A DNA stretch of 10,769 nt, taken from the NCBI GenBank assembly GCA_004295885.1, contig SEDG01000207.1:1-10769 (forward strand), in the 5' to 3' direction. Below the pieces are notes generated by a model. That model saw only the letters and a list, made by a program, of their open reading frames with translations. It was not told where the DNA came from and made no database searches. The number at the start of each line of letters is the position of its first letter. Positions within the stretch are counted from its first letter, which is position 1. Shown in pieces: positions 6,397 to 10,769 of this stretch. The stretch comes from Pedobacter sp. Its GTDB lineage: Bacteria; Bacteroidota; Bacteroidia; Sphingobacteriales; Sphingobacteriaceae. The translations under genes were made by a program, and so were the position numbers.

Positions 6397-6437
6397 TGAA
6401 GCATACATGAAGCACATGTGAAGCACATACTAAGCAC
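6397..6437. repeat. Four 11-bp direct repeats (iterons)
   Basis: TGAAGCATACA, TGAAGCACATG, TGAAGCACATA and CTAAGCACC start at 6397, 6408, 6419 and 6430, exactly 11 bp apart. That spacing is about one helical turn, which could place a bound protein on one DNA face. A run of ten T follows at 6484-6493. No gene begins nearby: the next plus-strand start is 2 kb away. Confidence 0.85.
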
Positions 6438-6628
6438 CTTTTGTGAATTTGAAATAAGCCCGTAATTCCCGTTTAAAGCGACATTTTTTTTTTGATGCAT
6501 TTCAATAACGTTTATTAGGGAAGAATTGTAAATTGAAACTTTTCTTTATAGTTAAATCTTCCGTCTTCCATCTTACATCTTCCATCTTACATCGTCCTTC
6601 CATCTTCCATTTTCCATCTCCCATCTCC

Positions 6629-6681
6629 CAAATATCCTTCGACTCCGCTACCGATTTAAATCGGCACAAGTCAGGATGACC
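6629..6681. repeat. 53-bp element with CCGATTTAAATCGG palindrome, copy 1
   Basis: The element starts CAAATATCCTTCGACTCC and ends CACAAGTCAGGATGACC. A perfect 14-bp palindrome CCGATTTAAATCGG is at 6651-6664. Similarity to the other two copies continues for about 30 bp past the end. Confidence 0.95.
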
Positions 6682-6843
6682 CAACTAATGAATCCCACTC
6701 ACTACTCCTTTATCTTTCCGTCCTACGGACTTTCGACCCCACATTCCAAACTCAAAACTCCCAACTCAACACTCCCAACTCAAAACTTCCATCTTCCATT
6801 TTCCATCTTACATTTTACATTTTACCTTTCCCTCTTACATCTC

Positions 6844-6896
6844 CAAATATCCTTCGACTCCGCTACCGATTTAAATCGGCACAAGTCAGGATGACC
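6844..6896. repeat. 53-bp element with CCGATTTAAATCGG palindrome, copy 2
   Basis: Identical to copy 1 over 53 bp, with the palindrome at 6866-6879. The distance from copy 1 is 215 bp. Confidence 0.95.
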
Positions 6897-7033
6897 TAAC
6901 GAATGAGCCCCACTCTCTGTCTCTGCTCCTTTATCTTTCGGTCTTTTCGGACTTCCGGACTATCAAACTCCCAACTCAAGACTCCCAACTCCCAACTCAA
7001 GACTTCCATCTTACATCTTCCATCTTCCATCTC

Positions 7034-7086
7034 CAAATATCCTTCGACTCCGCTACCGATTTAAATCGGCACAAGTCAGGATGACC
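7034..7086. repeat. 53-bp element with CCGATTTAAATCGG palindrome, copy 3
   Basis: Identical to copies 1 and 2 over 53 bp, with the palindrome at 7056-7069. The distance from copy 2 is 190 bp. The unequal, repeat-filled spacing argues against a CRISPR-like array. Confidence 0.95.
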
Positions 7087-7222
7087 TAACGAATGAATCC
7101 CACTCACTACTCCTTAGCTTACTGACTTTCGACTCCCAACTCGCAACTCAAAACTCCCAACTCAAAACTTCCATTACATCTTCCTTTTTGCATCAAAACC
7201 CCTCTAATTAGAATTCTTTAAT

Positions 7223-7309
7223 TTATTCAACCTGTTGACAACAGCTATTCGTCATTAGTTTTGGGCTATTTGCTAGTTCAAACCTCAAACGCAGTGGTTT
7301 TGTGTTCAT
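7223..7309 (-). CDS. Possible very small ORF, 28 aa
   Basis: A frame from ATG at 7309 to TAA at 7223-7225 begins MNTKPLRLRFELANSPKLM and ends CCQQVE. It lies 49 bp downstream of the 37-codon frame on the same strand. It is too short to support from sequence alone and is recorded only because the stretch looks conserved in character compared with the surrounding repeats. Confidence 0.15.
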   Translation of the reverse strand: MNTKPLRLRFELANSPKLMTNSCCQQVE

Positions 7310-7358
7310 TCTTAAGCCTAACTTTCATTTATCACTTACGAACAAACCCCGAAAGGGC

Positions 7359-7472
7359 TCAATCAGACAAATAAAACCACAACAAATGCTGATTAAACAA
7401 AGTGCCGCTGTTTTTTTGATGAGCAAGGGCCTGCGAAAAGGCACCTAGCGGGATTGACAAGCATTTATTCAT
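7359..7472 (-). CDS. Possible small ORF, 37 aa
   Basis: An ATG at 7472 opens a frame to TGA at 7359-7361. It begins MNKCLSIPLGAFSQALAHQ and ends NQHLLWFYLSD. Composition is protein-like, but 37 open codons are not statistically notable at this GC content. Its start overlaps the stop of another minus-strand frame that ends …NKTLTDE. No ribosome binding site, domain or family is recognised. It may be part of a multi-copy intergenic element and not a gene. Confidence 0.2.
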   Translation of the reverse strand: MNKCLSIPLGAFSQALAHQKNSGTLFNQHLLWFYLSD

Positions 7473-7914
7473 CTGTTAATGTTTTATTTTGGTATGAATG
7501 AGCTACGCTTTGCTTCGGGTTTGCATACTTTTGATGTTTCAATAATGCGCAGCATTCTTGAACGCCCCTAAAATATACAACCGTGAAAAACTTTGATGCC
7601 TGCCGGCATAGAGGCAAAAAAGAAGACAATATAGTTATCCAAGCAATAGAAAGAATTCGGGAGAGCTGCGCTCTGTCGAGGTGACGATTCGCGGGTGTTT
7701 CCTCCCACATCCCTCCCAGATTCCTTCGAAGAATCGGCCCTTAAAGCAAGGTTTCTCGAACAAGACTGGGGCAAGTCTCGAACAAACCTAAATCTAAACC
7801 GTTCAAATGCGGTCAAACCCGTTCAAAACAGGTCATATTGTGTAAACACCATATAAGCGATAAGTTTTTGGTTTACATTCGTCTCAACGTTAAAAGTGCT
7901 TTGATTTATTGTAG

Positions 7915-8166
7915 TCCCGAAGTCTCGGGATTTCGCTGCGCTCAACTTTGGGATCATTAGTTCATTGGTAGCATTGGTTCATTCGTATCATCATTAGTTC
8001 ATTGATATAATTGGGATCATTAGTTCATTGGTAGCATTGGTTCATTCGTATCATCATTAGTTCATTGATATAATTAGTATCATTAGTTCATTGATATCAT
8101 TGGTTCATTGGTATGATTAGTCATTGGTGTCATTAGTTCATTGGTATCATTGGTATCACTAGTTCA
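7915..8166. repeat. Hairpin plus TTCATTGG/ATTAGTTCATTGGTATC tandem array, right copy
   Basis: A perfect hairpin TCCCGA-AGTC-TCGGGA (7915-7930) is followed by TTTCGCTGCGCTCAAC and then about 220 bp of degenerate units such as TCATTAGTTCATTGGTA and CATTGGTTCATTGGTA. Inside it, 7948-8012 and 8011-8075 match exactly with a period of 63 bp. The array has the same modules as 1189-1277 but is longer. No gene is present: frames here are repeat translation. Confidence 0.85.
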
Positions 8167-8254
8167 TTGCTGGTCGCTTTAGCTGAACGAATTGATGGAA
8201 TGGTTAGTAAAGCGTTGATCGTTACCAGTTTTGCGCTTTTAGCACTTCGAAGTT

Positions 8255-8305
8255 CCGACTGCGACTCAGTACTCAAGACTCACGACTCCAAACTCCAAAC
8301 TCAGC
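8255..8305 (+). repeat. Short ACTC tandem tract before the PAS-AraC gene
   Basis: Units GACTCAGTACTCAAGACTCACGACTCC and AAACTCC repeat over about 50 bp, with little G. It belongs to the same family as the tracts at 4926-5100, 6172-6335 and 10258-10426. Confidence 0.7.
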
Positions 8306-8363
8306 CCCAACAGTTCACAAAACTGCCTAAAATGATAACAGAATTGACATAATTAGCGCCTAG

Positions 8364-8396
8364 TTGAATAATTAAAAACAATTTAGTCCTAATTTG
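8364..8396 (+). promoter_or_regulatory. Possible Bacteroidetes-type promoter for the PAS-AraC operon
   Basis: TTG at 8364-8366 and TAATTTG at 8390-8396, 23 bp apart, loosely resemble the -33 (TTTG) and -7 (TAnnTTTG) elements. The -7 match is one base short and the spacing is a little long. It would give a leader of about 55-60 nt before the ATG at 8460. Confidence 0.25.
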
Positions 8397-8459
8397 TATT
8401 GGTCTAGTTTTTAAACTGTGTACAATTTTTGATAAACGAGTTATGAAAAGTCATCTGGT

Positions 8460-9296
8460 ATGGAAAAATTGAAAGCCAACATGGTATTTGATTTAGAATA
8501 TTTCTTCGCAATTACACCTGATCTTTTACTTATTGCAGGTTTTGATGGCTTTTTTAAAAAAATAAATCCAGCCGTATCCAAGACCTTAGGTTACACAGAC
8601 GAAGAACTGTTTTCGATGCCAATTTTATCACTTGTACATCCCAGCGATCAGGAAATCACGGGTCATAAAAATGTGAGTTTGAGCGAGGGACAGTCATTGT
8701 TGAATTTCGAGAACAGGTACGTAACAAAAGAGGGCACGATTGTTTGGCTTTCGTGGACTTCCGTTCCAATCATGAGAGATAGTTTGGTGTTCGCCATCGC
8801 AAAAAACATCACCTATAGGAAACAGCTGGAAGAATACGATCGCATCTCATCTATATTAGGGATGATTGATGATGATCACCACAAGCGATTTAAGACGCCA
8901 CAAAAAAGAGAGCGATCAACGGCACATCACAATCATTCCGTAATTGGCAATAGTAAAAAGGACGAAGAGCCTTCTCAATCCGACCAATTCTGGTTAAACA
9001 GTTTCGAAAAGATTGTGAGAGAAAATGCTGGCAAAACAACGCTGAACCTCACTTTAATTAGTGACGGCTTAGCGCTTAGCCAAAGGCAACTTTTTAGGCG
9101 TGTAGATCAAATATTGGGCATCACGCCAAATAAATTAGTTCGGGTAATACGGTTACAATTAGCTTGGGAAGCGATTGCTTCTGGCAAGTACCGTACCATT
9201 AAAGAGATTTCGAACATTGCAGGCTACAATTCGAGGAGTCATTTTAGCAAATTATTCATGGAAGTTTATGGCATCCATGTTTCAGAATTACTTTAA
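8460..9296 (+). CDS. PAS-domain AraC-type transcription regulator, 278 aa
   Basis: Residues about 12-123 form a PAS domain: DLEYFFAITPDLLLIAGFDG, FFKKINPAVSKTLGYTDEEL (31-50), LVHPSDQE (58-65), ENRYVTKEGTIVWLSWTSVP (84-103), and the closing AKNITYRKQLEE (114-125). A charged, His-rich linker follows (about 126-178, with DDDHH and HHNH). The C-terminus (about 195-278) is an AraC-type double helix-turn-helix: LSQRQLFRRVDQILGITPNKL, IRLQLAWEAI, TIKEISNIAGYNSRSHFSKLF. It therefore senses a signal or ligand through PAS and binds DNA directly, with no kinase domain and no membrane segment. It ends at VSELL, slightly shorter than typical AraC tails but complete. The ATG start fits the PAS boundary. 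It is the first gene of a likely three-gene operon. Signal and targets are unknown. Confidence 0.9.
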   Translation: MEKLKANMVFDLEYFFAITPDLLLIAGFDGFFKKINPAVSKTLGYTDEELFSMPILSLVHPSDQEITGHKNVSLSEGQSLLNFENRYVTKEGTIVWLSWTSVPIMRDSLVFAIAKNITYRKQLEEYDRISSILGMIDDDHHKRFKTPQKRERSTAHHNHSVIGNSKKDEEPSQSDQFWLNSFEKIVRENAGKTTLNLTLISDGLALSQRQLFRRVDQILGITPNKLVRVIRLQLAWEAIASGKYRTIKEISNIAGYNSRSHFSKLFMEVYGIHVSELL

Positions 9297-9346
9297 CCAT
9301 ACATTGAATTTGAAAAATTTATCTACCAATAAATTAACAGAGCGAA

Positions 9347-9709
9347 ATGGCAAAACGTATTTTAGTCATCGATGATGACGAAGACATCCTTAATATCATG
9401 GATATTATTTTGGGTGAGGAAGGTTACGAGGCCATACTTTCTCCAACTGGGCCAAGTACCGAAGAAATTAAGCTTATACACCCCGATCTTATCCTACTAG
9501 ATGTAAGGATTGTAGGCTTTGAGAAAACGGGCACGCAAATTTGTGCAGACATAAAGAGTCAACTAGAACTCTCCAAAATCCCAATCCTACTTTTTTCTGC
9601 TGAGGCTGATGTACCTAAGCTTGCCAATAAAAGTGGAGCAAATGGTTATGTCATCAAGCCTTTCGACATTAATAAACTTCTTGCAACAGTGAAAGAATTT
9701 ATAAATTAG
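9347..9709 (+). CDS. Stand-alone response-regulator receiver (REC) protein, 120 aa
   Basis: This is a complete CheY-like receiver domain with no output domain. The acidic pocket is VIDDDED (7-13, Asp9/Asp10), the phosphoacceptor is Asp52 in LILLDVR, the switch residue is Ser84 in LLFSA, and the conserved Lys is Lys104 in YVIKPFD. All signalling residues are present, so it should be phosphorylatable by a histidine kinase, but none is encoded in the window. It starts at the ATG 50 bp after the PAS-AraC stop and ends 14 bp before the DUF892 start, which supports cotranscription. It probably relays or buffers phosphoryl groups, or binds a partner protein. A direct link to the neighbouring regulator is inference only. 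Confidence 0.93.
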   Translation: MAKRILVIDDDEDILNIMDIILGEEGYEAILSPTGPSTEEIKLIHPDLILLDVRIVGFEKTGTQICADIKSQLELSKIPILLFSAEADVPKLANKSGANGYVIKPFDINKLLATVKEFIN

Positions 9710-9723
9710 CATATAATTTGCTG

Positions 9724-10254
9724 ATGATGAATGAAGAACCAAAAAAACACAGGTCGTGGAAAAAAATTCAGTTAGGTTCTGAAAGACTTAAACAATTTTT
9801 CCTCAAACACCTCGATCGTATTTATGGTGCCAAACAACACTTGGTGGTCAAGCTGCCCAGCCTTATGGAAGAGGTTGAGTTTGCTGACCTGAAAAATGCA
9901 ATTATAGAAACAGTTGCGGATGTAGAGAAACAGATCGCCCGAATAGAGGTGATTTATTCCTTGCTTGACGCGGAAGTTGCCACAGGTAGCATTTATGGGC
10001 CAGCAGGTATGATAGAAGACGCCTTTGAAGCGATAAACGAACAAAAAGGCGAACCAGAACTTCGCGACCTATCCATCATTTTCTATTTACAAAACATTGA
10101 AAGCATGGAGATGTCGTCCTTTCAAATCCTACAAATGGCCGCAGTAAAACTGAAGAATAAACACATCAACCAGTTGCTAAAAGAGAACTATGATGAAGCC
10201 AAAGCAGATAGAACTTTATTACTGCTAATCTCCTCAAAATACATTACAACCTAG
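9724..10254 (+). CDS. DUF892/YciE-YciF-type ferritin-like protein, 176 aa
   Basis: The layout matches the YciE/YciF (DUF892) four-helix family: LKQFFLKHLDRIYGAKQHL (22-40), VEFADLKNAIIETVADVEKQ then IARIEVIYSLL (51-81), GMIEDAFEAI (95-104), LSIIFYLQNIESMEMSSFQIL (116-136) and LLKENYDEAKADRTLLLL (151-168). Members are small cytoplasmic proteins linked to general or osmotic stress. Two positions that are usually His, the H in E-x-H and the H in HYE, appear here as Thr63 and Ser127, so the typical metal site may be altered. I chose the ATG at 9724; another ATG follows at 9727, and an in-frame TTG at 9718 is less likely. It is the last gene of the operon with the REC protein. Role is inferred from the family. 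Confidence 0.85.
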   Translation: MMNEEPKKHRSWKKIQLGSERLKQFFLKHLDRIYGAKQHLVVKLPSLMEEVEFADLKNAIIETVADVEKQIARIEVIYSLLDAEVATGSIYGPAGMIEDAFEAINEQKGEPELRDLSIIFYLQNIESMEMSSFQILQMAAVKLKNKHINQLLKENYDEAKADRTLLLLISSKYITT

Positions 10255-10257
10255 GCG

Positions 10258-10426
10258 GAGCGTTGTTCGTTGAGCGTTCGGTCTTTTCCGACTTCGTACT
10301 CAGGACTCAAGACTTTTTCCATTGTTCGTTGTTCGTCTTGTCTTTTCCGACCTCGTACTCATTACTCAAGACTTATGACTCAGGACTCACTTCCCAACTC
10401 TCAACTTTCAACTCTCAACTCTCAAC
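10258..10426 (+). repeat. GTTGTTCGTT, CCGAC and ACTC composite tract between convergent genes
   Basis: GCGTTGTTCGTTGAGCG, a CGG-TCTTTT-CCG mini-hairpin (10279-10290), then TCGTACTCAGGACTCAAGAC is followed by a second round (ATTGTTCGTTGTTCGTC, TCTTTTCCGACCTCGTACTC) and a run of CAACTCT units. It fills the space between the DUF892 gene and the convergent oxidase-family gene. No other terminator is visible there. Confidence 0.8.
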
Positions 10427-10769
10427 TCAACCCTCCCTCCTCAACCGCTCATTCTCTTCCCTCAACCGTTTTAATTCTTCCAGCTGACCTTTAAATGCGG
10501 TTTGTATTTCTTCCTGCGTGTATCTAGGCGTGATGTGTTGTGGACAATTCCAATCGTAACCTTGCACCTTGAAAAGCATGATAAACTTAGGTTTATGTTG
10601 ATAATCAGCTATATCAAGTTTTTCAAGCAGGTCTGGCCTATCTGTTAGGGCCACTACCTCCACTTCAGCGAACATCTTAAGTCGTGTTTGCGAAGCCTGA
10701 TCAAGAAAAAATAAAGCCGCTTTATTATTGGTTTTGATGTTACCAGCAGAGATGTATTGTTTGTTCCCT
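10427..10769 (-). CDS. Pyridoxamine-5'-phosphate-oxidase-family (FMN-binding) protein, C-terminal part
   Basis: The window cuts this gene: the visible 113 codons run off the right edge, so the 5' end is missing. The visible start reads GNKQYISAGNIKTNNKAALF and continues FLDQASQTRLKMFAEVEVV, which is the FMN-binding split-barrel pattern of the pyridoxamine-phosphate-oxidase-like family. The signature DWNCPQHITPRYT (about 10517-10555) is typical of one uncharacterised branch of that family. The last 25 residues (EELKRLREENERLRREG) form a short coiled coil common at the end of this branch. An internal Met at 10675 is not the real start. The true enzyme activity is not known; flavin-dependent reduction or oxidation is a family-level expectation. 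The gene converges on the DUF892 operon. Confidence 0.85.
   Translation of the reverse strand, partial: GNKQYISAGNIKTNNKAALFFLDQASQTRLKMFAEVEVVALTDRPDLLEKLDIADYQHKPKFIMLFKVQGYDWNCPQHITPRYTQEEIQTAFKGQLEELKRLREENERLRREG

Larger units (their letters stand above)
6557..7175 (+). repeat. Low-complexity block: CTTCCATCTTACAT and CCAACTC tracts around a triplicated element
   Basis: Three cycles of the same order are visible. Each has a CTTCCATCTTACATCTTCC tract, then the 53-bp element, then AATGAATCCCACTCACTACTCC or a close variant, then in two cycles a small hairpin such as CCGTCCTACGG (6718-6728), then AACTC repeats. The block contains no supported gene: ORFs across it merely translate the repeats. 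Confidence 0.8.
7171..7947. other. Gene-poor intergenic stretch with two small possible ORFs and short inverted repeats
   Basis: Unlike its neighbours, 7180-7660 is normal-complexity DNA. On the minus strand it holds two short open frames: 7359-7472 (37 codons) and 7223-7309 (28 codons). CTGTTG-A-CAACAG (7232-7244) is a perfect inverted repeat. Further right are ATGCC/GGCAT (7596-7609), TCGAGGTGACG (7676-7686, also at 6-16), a bulged palindrome around TTCGAA (7719-7735), two copies of TCTCGAACAA (7754 and 7776), and two 20-bp-spaced CCGTTCAAAnnnGGTCA motifs (7799-7838). None has a clear function. Confidence 0.5.

Noticed and set aside
6629..7086. CRISPR array
   Set aside because: Three 53-bp copies separated by 162 and 137 bp of repeat-derived sequence, with no cas genes; spacing and spacers do not fit.
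7316..7322. GCCTAAC/GTTAGGC resembling an integron attC core
   Set aside because: No matching partner core at a suitable distance and no integrase in the window.
7465..7816. Minus-strand ORFs of 81 and 82 codons
   Set aside because: They translate repeat pieces such as the TCGAGGTGACG element and overlap each other in different frames, with no recognisable domain.
8167..8352. Plus-strand 61-codon ORF before the PAS-AraC gene
   Set aside because: It starts in the TTCATTGG array and runs through an ACTC tract; no support as a gene.
10263..10494. Two overlapping plus-strand 74-codon ORFs
   Set aside because: Serine/leucine-rich translation of the ACTC tract, antisense to the oxidase-family gene end.

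Overview
The window looks like chromosomal DNA of a Bacteroidetes bacterium, most likely a Pedobacter-like member of the Sphingobacteriaceae. The reasons are AT-rich coding DNA, almost no Shine-Dalgarno sequences before the starts, three secreted proteins whose signal peptides end in A-Q or G-Q, and long intergenic regions filled with low-complexity repeats built on ACTC, TTCATTGG and TTCGACTCCGCT. This placement rests on general resemblance, not on a marker gene.

Layout. Bases 1-166 hold no gene and contain a 10-bp hairpin. A small unrecognised gene lies at 167-574 (minus). Bases 575-1358 are gene-free but structured: an exact 50-bp tandem duplication, a cluster of hairpins ending in a strong plus-strand intrinsic terminator (a candidate small RNA), a possible gene remnant, and a TTCATTGG/hairpin repeat. 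Three secreted enzymes follow: an erythromycin-esterase-family protein (1359-2540, plus), a CHAT caspase-like protease with a DUF4384-like C-terminus (2518-4836, minus, tail-to-tail overlap of 23 bp with the esterase), and an S41-family peptidase (about 5150-6136, plus) whose expected ATG appears to be ATA. A GC-rich palindrome sits upstream and another downstream of the S41 gene.

Bases 6137-8459 (2.3 kb) carry no convincing gene. They hold pyrimidine-rich tandem tracts, four 11-bp iterons, three copies of a 53-bp element with a central 14-bp palindrome, two small possible ORFs on the minus strand, and a TTCATTGG tandem array with an exact 63-bp duplication.

The right end is a likely operon on the plus strand: a PAS-AraC transcription regulator (8460-9296), a stand-alone response-regulator receiver (9347-9709) and a DUF892/YciE-type ferritin-like protein (9724-10254). 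It reads as a sensing and stress-response unit. It converges on the 3' part of a pyridoxamine-5'-phosphate-oxidase-family gene (10427 to beyond 10769, minus), which is cut by the window edge.

The strongest leads beyond ordinary annotation are the structured, terminator-ended region at about 837-1020, the modular intergenic repeats, and the secreted CHAT-DUF4384 protease. I found no CRISPR array, tRNA, rRNA or intact insertion sequence.
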